NCBI GenBank assembly: GCA_905160935.1
Contig: CAJHZI010000424.1
Coordinates: 1,697,501-1,761,500, forward strand
DNA from: Enchytraeus crypticus
Taxonomy: Eukaryota; Annelida; Clitellata; Enchytraeida; Enchytraeidae
Direction of reading: 5' to 3'
Length of the DNA: 64,000 nt
The notes beneath the pieces were generated by a model that ran no database searches, was not told the DNA's origin, and was given only the letters and a program-made list of their open reading frames with translations. Below are positions 1 to 11,700 of the stretch, one piece after another. Numbering within the stretch: the stretch's first letter is position 1; each line of letters begins with the position of its first letter. The position numbers and the translations under genes were made by a program.

Positions 1-55
1 TAAACCGGTAAGTTGTCTTACAGAATAGTAAAGATGTAAACCCGATGTTTAAGTC

Positions 56-178
56 AGTTTTATCTCTCGAAAGTTATATAAGTGAAGGCGAGTCTAGGAT
101 TTGAACCCGCACGAAATTATACGCGATCGGATTTCTTCACGACGTTGCCACAGGCTCCCTCCCAAATTATGCTCTTGA
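56..178 (-). repeat. tRNA-like SINE fragment (family S2, reverse)
   Basis: Reverse-strand copy of a tRNA-derived repeat seen better at 54928-55070. The reversed B-box region (aggatttgaacccgc) and the tail with ctcgaaagttatataagtga match that copy in order. It is diverged. Confidence 0.6.
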
Positions 179-179
179 T

Positions 180-1146
180 CAATTTATAAGTGTGTTTTTG
201 TAAATACCGTGAGCCAACTTTGCTTTTTGCTTTGAATTGGATTAAATTTGTAAGATTTGAATCGTATAATTAACCTGAACTTTGGCGTCTCTTACTTGTT
301 TAATGCCCTTTTAGTCGTTTATTGTCCTCTGCGTTTCGGTTTGTCTTTATAAAGGTTGGAGTTGTTAAAGTTTACGACAACTCTATTTATTTTTCCACTA
401 ACCTGTGTATTGCTTTTAAGTTTCTTTACGGATTCATTTTTCTGACAATTTTAAAGTCAATTCATAGGCTATCTCAGGGTGTTTGTGTAGTACCTTTATG
501 GTTGTTTTTCTGCACCAATTGTTTTAACCTCCACATTTTGAAAGGAAATTGAAATCTCGGAGAAATCCAACTGGTGTCTTTTATTATAATTCGAATGAGA
601 ACTCGGACTTATACTCTGGCATTCTAAACAAAAAATGTTTCAATGGTTTATTAATATATTTCGCTCTTTCATTCAATATTGTAATTACATAATTTCATTT
701 TGGAAGTTACCACATACTCTTCTATTTGTTTTCTACAAAATATAGTAATCCTATTTGCCATAATAACTACACCACAGGCATAAACTGCGCTTCTTACTTT
801 AATCGAGGACTGAAAATTATGATGTGTTTAAAAATACTAAAGGTAGAAATAACTTTAGAAATATTGCGTAAACTCATTGAAGATATTCGTTTATTTATGA
901 AATTGCGCTGATGTCTCAGATCTGTGATTTACGAAACCTGAATTATAGGAGCTTATGATGTCACATGTGGATAGAAGATGATGTGATGAATGTTGTATCA
1001 TCATCATTATCATCATCAACATCATCATTTAATGTCAATCAATGTTGTATCATCATCATCATCATCATTATCATCGTCGTCGTTGTCGTCGTCATCATCA
1101 TCATCATCGTATGTCTACTACCGATGATGCTTATTTAATTGCATAG
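180..1146. other. Non-coding stretch with a TCA/ATC microsatellite
   Basis: I see no convincing exon here; the short open frames are AT-rich and have no splice context. A degenerate (ATC)n/(TCG)n tract lies at about 1000-1110. This is probably intron of the gene whose exon starts at 1147. Confidence 0.6.
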
Positions 1147-4100
1147 AATGCCCCAGTGGATGTGGTGGTTGGCTTCATTAAGAAGGACGGGAAGCCTAAA
1201 GTTATCGATGGGTAAGTTTATGAACTTATTATGTCATGTCATGTGACCGTCCTAGGGCTGGTTTCAACCAAAGATTTCTCTATGATGTTGCGAAATAAAA
1301 CTGTATTCTTCGCCATTTCCTTGATATTCGATCTTTTTCTTCTTTCTGTTCTCTCATAAATACTAATTCCAGCAGCCTTTAGATTTTCTTCCAGGCAGTC
1401 TCGCTATTTTCTTTTAGGTCTTTCCACTGTTCTTTCGACATCTGCTTTGTAGTTACATATTTTAATATATTTATTTTTAATATGTTTCTGTTTTCTTCTA
1501 TGCTCACCACATGTCCAGCCCATTTCATCATGAACTTATTAACTGGCAAGTAATACAACTTTTCAACTAGTACTAACTCTATGGCGGTGCTAGAGAGTAG
1601 ATACTTTTAAATGAGATTTGTTGTGTTGTAGTTATTTTAAAAATTTCTGTTGTTCTAAACATTTATGAAATACATTTCAACAATGTTTGTATAATAAATA
1701 TATAATTCTATTTCTACCGTTTATAAATACAATAAATTTCATTTAAAATAAACTTAATAAAATTAAAATTAAAATAACTAAAATAATATAATTAATTAAA
1801 AGCAATGACAAATAAATAAATTAAATTTATTTGTTTATTTATTTACTTTTATTTAAAATCAAATTAAATTTTCAACTACTCATTATTGTTCTGCTCTTCA
1901 GTCACTGTGACCCAGTGGACTTGGTACCGGAGGAGGATGATGTTTCTAACATCGAGGACCCCTCGTGTACCGATGATGGTGACTTCGTCAACCTGAACGT
2001 CACCAAGGACCTGGACTCTGACGATCCTAACGACTGCAATCCCAGCACTAATAACTGCGAGGTGGTCCCGGTGCCTGACGGATGTCCCGTGGACACCAAT
2101 GACGTCCCTCAGGCGATAGTCGTGCCCGTGGATCTCCCTCCTATAGGACTCATTCCAGCGCCTCAGCCGAGTAAGTAATGTGTGATAAATATTTGTTATA
2201 GTAAATCATCATCATCATCTTCCCTTAAATCCCAGTTTAACGAGGGTCAGGATACGAATAGACTGTCTCCTGTTCTCCCTGTCCCACACCATATCATCAG
2301 TCAATCCCATATTTTTCATGTCCTTCTTAATTACCGCATCCCAAGTCAATTCTGGTCTGCCTCTCTCTAGCTTAACATCCAGCTCTCCCTTCCAAACTCT
2401 CTTTACTACATCCTCATCTGCCTTTCTCACAATATGCCCATACCATCTCAATCTCGACTGAACCAACCTATCCCCGATCCCCTCAACATTCAAATTCATC
2501 CTCACATTATTCATTTTCCATTCTGTCCTTCCTAGTCCCTCCACACATGTGTTATAGTAAATATTAATAAATATTAATATCAATTTAATTAATGTAGTTG
2601 AAAGGTTTAGACAACGAACATTAGATGAGATAGTTCCTGAAAGTCGGGGTTGTTGGGTGACTTATTGAGAATACGTGAGGATATACTTGGAAAGATGGTA
2701 ATTAATTGGAAGCCAAACCAAGACAAAATGAAGAGAAGTAAAGAAGAAGACTTAGGAGCAATTGGTTCAACACTATAAACAGAGATTTGAGAACATTAAA
2801 CAGTTCATGGGAAGAAGCTGTGAGGATTGCTAATGATAGGAACGAATGGAGGAAGGATTGTTACCGACCTATGCTCTGTACAGAACGCCAGGAACTGATA
2901 ATGATGGCAATAAAAGTTATATTGTAAATATTCTTGCTAATTTTTGCGTAGGGTTGACCTGATGGCCATCATAGGCCTATCATAGCTGATAGACATCATA
3001 GGCCTATCATAGCTGATAGACATCATAGGCCTATTATAGCTGATAGACATCAAATGCCTATCATAGCTGATAGCCATCATATGCCTATCATAGCTGATAG
3101 CCATCAACAACAACAACAACAACAACAATACGATTAGAGTGCTACTGTTGTCCATGACAACATTGAGCACTGTGATACCAAATCGAAGCCGATGAGCAGA
3201 GTGAGGGATCCATAAACGGTGCGAGCCAAAATCCGGGTGGTCAGTCCAATCATATGCCTATCATATGCCTGTATTGTGATAGTTGATAGTTTCTCTATTG
3301 TGTCATAAGTAAAGATGATGCACAGAGGTTCAATCCCGCGATTCGGTCACCAACCTCGGTATGCCGATACAATTATAGAAATGCAAGATCTAGTTTAAAA
3401 TTTGGTATCAAATTGACACTATGAAACCCCAGTTGGGCTAGCTTCGAACCGGCTCTGCGGATCTTGCCTGTTCTTTTCAGGCAGCTGTTATGAGAGTAAA
3501 TGAATGGCATTCGGAAAAGGGAGTAGATGTGGTATTGAAAATGATCATGATTTGTATCATAATGAACGATCGCTTCGGTGTAATGAGTGTTTTTGTATTT
3601 TGTTTGGCCTGGTAACATTGGAGCTTCTGAAGAGGGTTCGACCAGTCGCCTCTAACGACAAGTGCAATTAACGGTTGGTCTATTCTTCAGTGATTCGGAC
3701 ACAACTGGGGAATTTTGCAACTATGTAAAATTAAAACTAACTTCATGATGACATCTGATTTGTTTAGGTTCAAGCTCAGGTTCCAATGGACCAGAATCTC
3801 CCGCTTCCACCGTATCTGGTGGGCCTGTATCTGGTGGATCTTCACAAGCTAGTGGAGCAAGCACAGCACCTGGTGGTGGATCATCACAAGCTGGTGGAGC
3901 AAGCACAGCACCTGGTGGTGGATCATCACAAGCTGGTGGAGCAAGCACAGCACCTGGTGGGTCTCCACCAGCTGGTGGATCTAGTGCACCATCAGACAAT
4001 GAGACAACCAAGAGACCGCCCAGGGGACAACGTAAGAGGATTTATACATACTTATATATTGCAGAAATGATTATTATAAATATCAGAAATGTTATGAATA

Positions 4101-7100
4101 CTATAAATATCAGAAATATCATCAAGACATAAATAGCATAACCAATTATAGACTGTTATTTGCTAAACATTAGCTGCATTTTCTATGACTACATGTATAT
4201 AAGCTTTACCATATTTATTGCCCTTGAGCCATCAGCATTAGAAATTACCTTTATATGTCTACATTATATCTCGAAACCGTGTTAGTGATCAGCGATCACT
4301 GGCTTTGTACAATGATCCACTGATCCACATTCGAACATTTAACTAATTATAAACTACTATATTTAACTACTCCGACTTTAAATGTCTCAATAGCGCAATG
4401 GTTATAGGCGCTAGGTAACGTCACGAAGTTTTAAATGGCAGATCCTGAGGTGAATTGAACTCTCGCGGGTTCGATTTCAACCCGAGCTGATCTGAGAGTA
4501 AATCTCGTACATTCACAGGACTAAATTTGGGATTAAATTGCCTGACGGTTTAAACATATGGTTCTAAAAGTGATAGATATCAACACGGTTGATTATTTTA
4601 CTATATTCTATGATAATATTTATTATAATCAAAATTATGATTATAATTATAACAAAAGTAAAATAGTAATAATAATAATAACAGCAACACCATAATAATG
4701 TTGATAATAACAATAACAATAACAATAATATAAAATAGCAATAATAATAATAGTAACCTTTATATGTCTACATTAAATCTCGAAACCGTGTCAGTGATTT
4801 TGAATTCGCTAGAGGCGCTCGAGGTGGTTAGTTTGTTTACGCACACCTGTGTTTTTCTTTAGCACTTTTTATCGTTTTTCTTCACTTCTGCTAATTTTTT
4901 CACTTTGTCTTTTGTCATACTGCTTTTATATATATATATCCCTGTACGCCCAGGCCCTTTTATTTCTATTCTTTTGTGCGCATTCGGCTTATTTTACCTT
5001 TATTAAATCTGCATTATGCTTTAGTTTTCACCTGCATTGGACTATTGGACTGCAGCTATTTGCAGTAGTGATCCAGTTGTAATTCTTTTATCTCTCGCTT
5101 GCTATGCCGTGTTTGCCACATGCCTGCCAGACAGACTTGGCCACTGTCTCAGACTGCCAACAAGAAAACTGGCATCTGTTCGGTGTGCCTAGCTCAACGT
5201 CAGCTTCATTCGGGAGACGGAAAGGTCCATCTTCATGGCCCTTTGGATAATCGTTGCCCGGGTTCCAACCAACTTCCCTTGCAGATCTCCGCACAGGCGG
5301 CAGCTTCGCAACCAGGGCCTGCAGTTTCTGATATTAGAAATAGGATCAGGAATCGGAGCTGCGACTCTGGTTCGGCTAGACAGAGTTCTCCCCCCACTGC
5401 CGCTCCCAATTCTGCTAACTTATCTCGCAATTCATTTTCTTCTCAGCCGCTAATTCTTGAGCAGCATCCCTGCTTGATGCGACCTACAATAAAACACATT
5501 CCCAAATCAGCCAGACGTGCGTGTTCAGCAGCCTTGATTGATGCCTTCCGTAAGATCGAGAGCGATCCCTCAGTTTTATCATACTGGTCAGATTTGTTGC
5601 TTTTCGCATTTTCGGTTTTGCAAGTCCCTGCTCGCATAGGTAAAGGCATAATCTAAGCTCATTAATTAAGAAAAGGTTGGAGGGCCTGGGTACTGATGCT
5701 CCCACTCAGCTGGTCGTAGATAAAATTAAGAGAGCTCATCGTTCTCATGACTCCCGTGCCACACAGCAGTCAGGTCCAAAATGGAAGATGAAAGTGTTTC
5801 GGCAGCTATACGCATCCTCTGTTTAGACGAAAGCCCAGCGCAATGCAGTTTAAACACTTTCAATATCCTGAAGGCCAAGCATCCACCCGCAGCTAGTAGC
5901 AGTATAATGGCACCCCTTCCGGACTCAATGGAGACTCCGCCCATTCAAGGCTCATAGCAGGATGTTGTCAAAGCTGTACGTAGCTTTCCAGTAGGCTCAG
6001 CCGGTGCTCCTGATGGCCTACGCCCTCAGTATCTTCTGGAGCTTGTGACTTGTAGAGAGTCGGCTGGGACATTTTTGGCCGCTTTGACTTCTTTCGTGAA
6101 TCTCTTGCTAGTGGTGTTTGCCCCCCTGAGGTCCAACCGGTGCTGTTTGGTGGTAAACTCTTTGCACTCAATAAGAAATCTGGCGGCATTCGCCCCATTG
6201 CAGTGGGTTACACATGGCGTCGTTTAGCCGCTAAATGCGCAAATCGCTATGCAGTGTCTGCTGTCAGCGATTACTTGAGCCCAATTCAACTTGGAACTGG
6301 TATTCCAGGTGGCTGTGAGGCAGCTGTTCACGCTACTCGCCGTTTCGCTGAGTCAATGCCAGCTGATCACTTCGTGGTAAGCTAGACTTCTGTAATGCTT
6401 TTAATTGCTTGAGTAGATCACGAATGTTCAGCGAAATACATCACAGGATACCAGAGCTGTATAGTTTCTGCCATCTAGCTTACTCAAGCCCTTCGTGGTT
6501 GAAGATCGGAGACTGGTGCATTGAGTCACAGGAAGGAGTCCAACAAGGGGATCCCTTAGGGCCCATGCTGTTTTGCTTGACTATTCACCCTCTCCTTACT
6601 TCTCTCTCTAGCGCTCTCACGGTGGAATACCTAGATGACATTACTCTAGGTGGTTGCGAGTCGTCGATTGCAAATGATGTACAGACTATCATCGACAGAG
6701 GCCAAAAATTTAGGCTTCAGTTGAATCGTACCAAGTGCGAAGTCATATCATCAGTTTGCAATCTCCGGCCAACTCAGTTTTGTCATTCTTTGTGCCACTG
6801 GGCCTATCACATAGTATTCTACTCGGCGCGCCACTCTGTAGAAGAAGCTACTAACACCGCTTTCTCTAGTCGCTTGAAGGTTCTCAAACATACAGCATCG
6901 CGCCTGAAGTCGCTAGCCGCTCATGATGCTTTGACAATCCTTCGCTTTTCATTAAGTGCCCCTAAACTTATGCACATTCTGCGCTCTAGTCCGAGCTTCT
7001 CTAATCCGCGGCTTTTAGACTACGACGAGACTCTTAGGCAATGCTTGTGCGCCGTTATCAACACAGATTTGTCTAATTTGCAGTGGCAGCAAGCCAGTCT

Positions 7101-8532
7101 ACCGGTGAGCAAGGGTGGTCTTGGAATTCGTCTTGTTTCCCATATCGCGCCTTCAACCTTCTTGGCATCAGCGATGGGAACGAGGCAGTTGCAAGACCCC
7201 AACCTTCAGAGTGCTCCCTTTCTGCCGATAGATCCATTGACGTTGCGTTGTCAGTTTGGTCCAAAAGCCTTACCTCCAGTGCTCCACCTTCTACCTCAGT
7301 CAGTAACGAAAAATCATGGGACCGTCTTATAGCGGATCGGAGTTATACCAGTCTGTTAGAATCCCAGTCCAATGCAGTAGACAGAGCACGACTTCTAGCT
7401 GTATCAACCAAAAGAAGCAGCGACTGGCTTCACGCTCTCCCTGTTGATTCTTGTGGGCTTGTTTTAGACAATGAGGCGATTCGAGTAGCCGTTAGTTTCC
7501 GTTTAGGGGCGAAAACTTGCGAGCCTCACATGTGCCCCTGCGGTCATGAAGTCAACGCTTTAGGTCTCCACGGCCTCTCCTGCAAACGAAGCTCAGGTAT
7601 AATGTCTCGCCATCACAATTTAAATGACATAATATGGCGAGCATTTTCAAGAGCAGGCATCCCTTCCTCTAAGGAACCAAGTGGGTTGTCCAGATCAGAC
7701 GGCAAGGGTCCGAACGGCATGACTTTAGTGCCCTGGTGCAACGGTAAATGTGCCGTATGGGACGTCACGGTCATTGACACTATGAAAACTCCTACCTGAA
7801 TACGACTTCAGTCACAGCCGGTGGAGCTGCTGTTCATGCCGCCTATAGGAAGTTGGATAAATACCGTGATCTGTCCTTAGGATATGAAGTTGTTCCGGTG
7901 GCCATTGAAACCATGGGCCCGATGAATCACGAAGGAGCTGACTTTATTTATGGCATAGGCAGACTTGTTGCAGAGCAAACCGGCGATAAGCGAGAGACAT
8001 CTTTTCTTTGGCAAAGGCTTTCCCTGACTTTGCAAAATTTAATGCAGTCTGCTTCAATACTTCTTTTAAGAAGATTGATGACCTCGAGTAACCGGGCGGC
8101 GATTCAGCACGTATTGCTTGAATCGTTTTTATCAAACCCCAATTTCTTTACACCGGGGTAAAAAATATAATAATAATAACCGATTATAAACTACTATACA
8201 TGGGCACCACCACCATATTCTGAAAGTTAAGAAGATGATCGTGGAGTTCGTGCTAACAGTTTTTTGTCGAAGAGGAACAGTGCGGCTGGGAGGTTCTCAA
8301 GAAAGAATCTCAGTGAAGATGATGATAGAATTCATTTTCAGTTCACTGAGGGGCCTCTACAATGTGTCGACGGGTCATTTGTGGTCACTTATAGCAGGCA
8401 GAACACGAGCCCCTATCTTATAATATTATTGCTCAGGTCCAAGACCTACGTTCAACCCGTGCGTCAGCTGAGCGATAATAATAAGAATTCTAATAATTAT
8501 AATAATAGTAATAATAGTAATGATAGTAATAG

Positions 8533-8570
<38 letters not shown>

Positions 8571-8898
8571 TGTATTTTATTTATTTTATTTTTATATAAA
8601 AAATTAATTAATTTTAATTTTAAATTTCTATATTGTCCTGGGCTTTATAGGGTTCCGGACAATATTTATTTATTTTATATTATTATCATTATCATTTGTT
8701 ATTAGTAATAGTATTATTATTAATATTATTATTATTACTATTATTATTATTATTACTTATTATTATTATTATAAATATTACTTTTTTGTTTTTTTCTCCA
8801 TAGCTGGAGCAGATGTGGCTAAGAAATGCGCTGGAGCCGCTCTGGGTACATTTGGAGCCGCAGCCCTCCTGGTTCTACTGCTGGCATGTCTGCTCTGA
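1147..8898 (+). CDS. 3' part of an unrecognised secreted/membrane-anchored protein gene (four exons)
   Basis: Exons 1147-1211, 1902-2170, 3768-4031 and 8804-8898 have good AG/GT borders, and their phases join into one open frame of 230 codons plus a TGA stop. The first segment (about residues 1-22, in phase 0 from 1147) is followed by an acidic stretch with five cysteines (residues 23-111). Next comes a Gly/Ser/Thr/Ala linker with three near-identical copies of a 14-residue unit rich in GGSSQAGGASTAP. The last exon is a Cys/Lys turn followed by a hydrophobic run (AALGTFGAAALLVLLLACLL) that ends at the stop. N-glycosylation sequons NVT and NET are present. The likely topology is extracellular stalk plus C-terminal membrane helix or GPI-type signal, with no cytoplasmic tail. 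AATAAA lies at 8958-8963, 60 nt after the stop. I do not recognise the family. The 5' exons lie before the window or were not found. The convergent neighbour at 11187-17101 has the same stalk-plus-membrane-helix plan. Confidence 0.72.
2206..2555 (-). mobile_element. LINE 3' end (family L-B), reverse strand
   Basis: Reverse translation gives the typical tail of a retrotransposon ORF: RLRWYGHIVRK, then RGRPELTW, then LTLVKLGFKGR followed by a (GAT)n tail. It lies in intron 2 of the gene spanning 1147-8898. Only the 3' end is present. The last ~60 bp and the GAT tail are shared with the short repeat family R4. Confidence 0.8.
2687..2910 (+). mobile_element. LINE 3' end fragment (family L-E)
   Basis: Forward-strand copy of the block seen at 55150-55405 and reversed at 13826-14000. 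The coding remnant runs ...NTINRDLRTLNSSWEEAV...RNEWR, typical of the C-terminus of LINE ORF2 proteins. It has frameshifts and ends near a TGATAATGATG tail. Confidence 0.7.
2963..3104 (+). repeat. 27-bp tandem repeat
   Basis: About five copies of a unit containing catcataggcctatcatagc; variants continue at about 3246-3290. Confidence 0.85.
3108..3245 (+). repeat. Dispersed repeat R3
   Basis: The block with gagtgctactgttgtccatg, then gatgagc and aaaatccggg recurs at 50930-51110 and, shorter, at 27150-27262. Reverse copies lie at 45196-45310 and 46756-46860. It starts beside a (CAA)n tract. It is SINE-like in size, but I see no clear pol III promoter boxes. Confidence 0.7.
3640..3715 (-). repeat. 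Fragment of dispersed repeat R4
   Basis: The core ggttggtctattcttcag plus cggacacaac matches the terminal part of the fuller R4 copies at 9530-9795, 45339-45620 and 57388-57592. Confidence 0.6.
4249..4796 (+). repeat. Short direct duplication flanking a SINE
   Basis: A block beginning acctttatatgtctacatta and continuing to ccgtgt(t/c)agtgat occurs at 4249-4289 and again at 4756-4796. The SINE at 4382-4620 and an AAT-rich tail lie between the copies. Confidence 0.7.
4382..4620 (+). mobile_element. tRNA-like SINE, family S1, copy 1
   Basis: Contains a pol III A-box-like tagcgcaatgg near its start and a B-box-like gggttcgatttc about 80 nt later, followed by a conserved body (ctgagagtaaatctcg) and a tail rich in AAT. 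Other copies are at 14792-15033 and 46858-47079. Confidence 0.85.
4800..8165 (+). mobile_element. Decayed non-LTR-type retrotransposon (family L-D) with RT and C-terminal nuclease-like domain
   Basis: An element of about 3.3 kb in intron 3 of the gene at 1147-8898. An N-terminal frame (5099-5656) starts with a CxxC...CxxC cluster. The reverse transcriptase is spread over frames around 6120-7330: GGIRPIAVGYTWRRLAAK, then KLDFCNAFN (motif A, across a one-base shift at about 6376), GVQQGDPLGPMLF (motif B-like) and YLDDITLGG (motif C). After another frame change near 7332, 7340-7799 has a CxC...H...C...H cluster, SRSDGKGPNGMTL and WDVTVIDT. This resembles the zinc-binding plus restriction-endonuclease-like end of R2-type elements, though I assign it by pattern only. 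The frame resumes at 7853-8160 with VAIETMGPM and LWQRLSLTLQNLMQSA. It ends in a (TAA)n tail. At least four frame breaks make it inactive. Confidence 0.75.
8470..8780 (+). repeat. AAT/ATT-rich simple repeats
   Basis: Interrupted (TAA)n, (AAT)n and (ATT)n runs lie immediately upstream of the acceptor at 8802-8803. Confidence 0.9.
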
Positions 8899-8899
8899 G

Positions 8900-11186
8900 C
8901 TGTCAACAGAAACCTCCAATACTGATCCAGAACTATATGCATAATAATTATCTTATAAATAAAAAATTCCATATTCTGAGAAATTACGTCGGCTTCTCTA
9001 GAAAGACATTATGTAGATTTAAGTAGTCAATTTCTACAACTATTTGCTTATAGGATTAATGTTAGGCATATTTTTCAATAGTAGGTTACTCTAAGTTTAA
9101 TTTGTTCGAACTGTATCAATTTAGAAATCTCTGTCGTTTAAAAGACCGTATAGTGCATGATGATGTCATATCGACTGAATTATATATATTTTGATTCAAT
9201 TGCTAAATTGTTTTACCGTTTGGATGAAAGCTGAATATTTCCCAGCAGGTTGTTTTGTCTTCATATCTAACTATATCTGGATTCTGGAGTTATGCCAATT
9301 GGCAGGCACGAGTTACATATTCGTACTCAGAGGCTTAAGTGGCCATTTTTAAAGAGCATTCATCTAGTTTATCCCGTCGTGAAAGGCTATGCCTTATCCA
9401 TATCTTATGCTACCTCACGTTGCCTTTCTTGCTTAGTTTCCTCTTACTACACGTACTCTTAACGGTTGGCCTATTCTTCTGAGTCTCGGACGCACCACTC
9501 AGTTATTCTATGCTAAAACTCCTATTTATCATCATCATCATCATCTTCCCTTTAACTTCAATTTAACTAAGGTCGGGATACGAATGGACCGTTTTTTACT
9601 CCTATACCATTTATCAAAATCTCTTCCATTCCTTTTAGAATAATTTGTGGAAATTTCTTTAGATTAGGCGTTCACCAACCGAATGCCCTTTTTTGACGAT
9701 GCTTTGGATCTTAATGCTTTAGTTGCCTTCGCGACACGTGCAGTCACCATTTGGTCTATTCTTCAAACAACCCGGACACAACACGGGCTTAAACTCTTAC
9801 TACGAATCTTTAACGTAGTAACGTAGAATGAAATACGAGTTAAATCTGGGCTATAAATCTTGTTTGATTTGGAATCGACGGATAAAATTTGACCAATTAT
9901 GCTTAAATGTATTAAACCTGTTTATGAAAAATTACATCCATTTATCATTATAATTGGTTGGTCCGTTGTCCTACCAAATGTTACATCAGAAAAGTGACAC
10001 GAGAAACATTGAATTCAGAGTAAAATCATATGTTGCTGCAGTTAGCTAAGCACTGTAGAAGATAAATATTACCATTTACCATTATAATTAATTATAACAA
10101 TGCTATATGGAGTATCTCAGTAAATGTATAACAAATACTATAGGTTATCATCGTTAGTCGAAGCGTACAAAACTGTAGAGTATTAAGGCACACCTATAAA
10201 AATAAAATTAAAAAAAAAAAAAAAAAAATGTACATGATATTTTGTAGTATAAATATAGAATTGAAAGGCAAAAGCATAAAAGTATTACCTAGTTAGCAAT
10301 GAAAGACGCAAGATTTATTTTATAGGTACTACACTTATTATATACTGTTAATAGAATAACTTAAATTACCTATTTCAGGTTCATAACACAGAATTTATTC
10401 TAATCAACATTAGTATTTCACGATGGACTTGGCTGAAATATACATGTATGTGACAGATTTATAAACCATGGACCTGCCATTAGCATTATACAAAAGAGAG
10501 TGAGAGACAGAGAAAGAGAGAAAGAGAGAGATAGGTTCTTACGTTCAAATGTTAAGTTAAAGGTTAATAAAGTTCATTGAAAAATTTCATAGGCTTACAT
10601 CGCCTGTTATGTGACAGAATAACTTTTGTATGTTACTTGTATGTTATCTTGTTAGGGAACACGCGACATGTTCAAATAAGAAAAAATAAAAATAAAAGCA
10701 AAATAGGCTTGTACAATTGTTAGGCAATTACTACTTATTTTAATGTTAAGGACATACTGAACCAATTCATTAATCAGAAATATGGCTTTTAATTTCAGAG
10801 TATAAATTAATAATATTTTACAACTGCTAGATAATTACTAAATGTATTACTACTTAAAGCATAATAACTTCATTATAGGCTCCAATAGACAGTGACTGGT
10901 TCGCAATATACATTAATTTTATGCAACATTAGTCATTGCAACTTACTGCTTATAATTACAACTTTATATTTAGCTGATATCCTAAGATAGATGCAATATT
11001 CTTTCGGATATAATAGTGCTTTATCATGCATAATTTACCCATTTACTAACAGCTTAACCGTTCTAAGCAAGGCTCGATGTGCTACATAATGTTATGCTAT
11101 TTAGAATATAGTCTTAGTCTCGTTTAGTCTTTATATCTTTAGAGGAATTTAGCGTAACTTCTCTCAAGAGATAAGTTTGACGTTCC
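8900..11186. other. Intergenic region between convergent genes
   Basis: No gene is seen. It contains R4 fragments (about 9425-9500 and 9530-9795), an A-rich run at about 10207-10230, and a LINE L-A 3' terminus with GA tail at about 10464-10530. The rest is unique AT-rich sequence. Confidence 0.6.
9530..9795 (-). repeat. Dispersed repeat R4, nearly complete
   Basis: Starts at a (TCA)n tract with a LINE L-B-like tail (gtcgggatacgaatgga), continues through caccaaccgaatgccctttt and gcgacacgtgcag, and ends with cccggacacaacacggg. The same order is found at 45339-45620 and 57388-57592. In reverse orientation it would end in the (GAT)n tail. Confidence 0.75.
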
Positions 11187-11533
11187 TCAAATCGTTTGCG
11201 AGATCTGATAATTATCAAAACCCTGATAATTCCTCGACGTCGTTATTCTCGGCGGAGGGTAGACGCTTCCAGACTCCTGGGCGCTGAAGGTACGACGAGG
11301 TGTGTACCTGGTGGCAAAGCGATCCATCACTGGGATGTTATTGGTGTAGCGGACTGTAGAGCTCGGTTCCACCACACTGGAGGTATAGCTGATCTGAGGA
11401 GAGGTCTGGGGCAGCACAACTGCCTGCAAGGGTCTCAAGCCGAAGCCGTACCTATACCTCGAGCAGAAGAGGCAACAGCCGAGCACTAGGGCGATCAGCC
11501 CAGCACAGCCCAGCACAGGCCCGAATATCTTTC
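11187..11533 (-). CDS. Last exon: membrane helix and cytoplasmic tail of the kringle gene
   Basis: Acceptor ttaacag precedes the exon in phase 1. The exon encodes GKIFGPVLGCAGLIALVLGC, a membrane helix followed by CC and Arg/Tyr (stop-transfer). The tail is rich in Ser, Thr and Tyr and includes RYTPRRTFS and SVYPPPR; the YPPP could bind WW or SH3-type domains (inference). The stop is at 11187-11189. This exon has no lesion. Confidence 0.7.
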
Positions 11534-11604
11534 CTGTTAATCGTCTGCAAAACGTGTTATTCGTTCAAATTTGAATTAGATAATTCAATAGGTGTCAAGT
11601 CGAG

Positions 11605-11700
11605 ACCGTGGCAGAAGCGATTTGAGGATCAGTAGACGCGGGTTCAAATCCTAGATTCTCTAGATATCGGTAAACCTCGAGAGAAAATTGACGAAAACAA
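11605..11700 (+). repeat. tRNA-like SINE fragment (family S2)
   Basis: Contains gaccgtggcagaagcgattt and the B box gggttcaaatccta, followed by the ctcgagagaaaattga tail seen in other S2 copies. Confidence 0.6.

Noticed and set aside
1-13. gtaagt donor-like string at position 8 as the end of an upstream exon
   Set aside because: Only seven bases precede it, so neither frame nor acceptor can be judged.
3721-4011. Reverse ORF rich in PPACDDPPP
   Set aside because: Shadow of the repetitive linker exon 3768-4031, whose forward frame has splice sites and matching phases.
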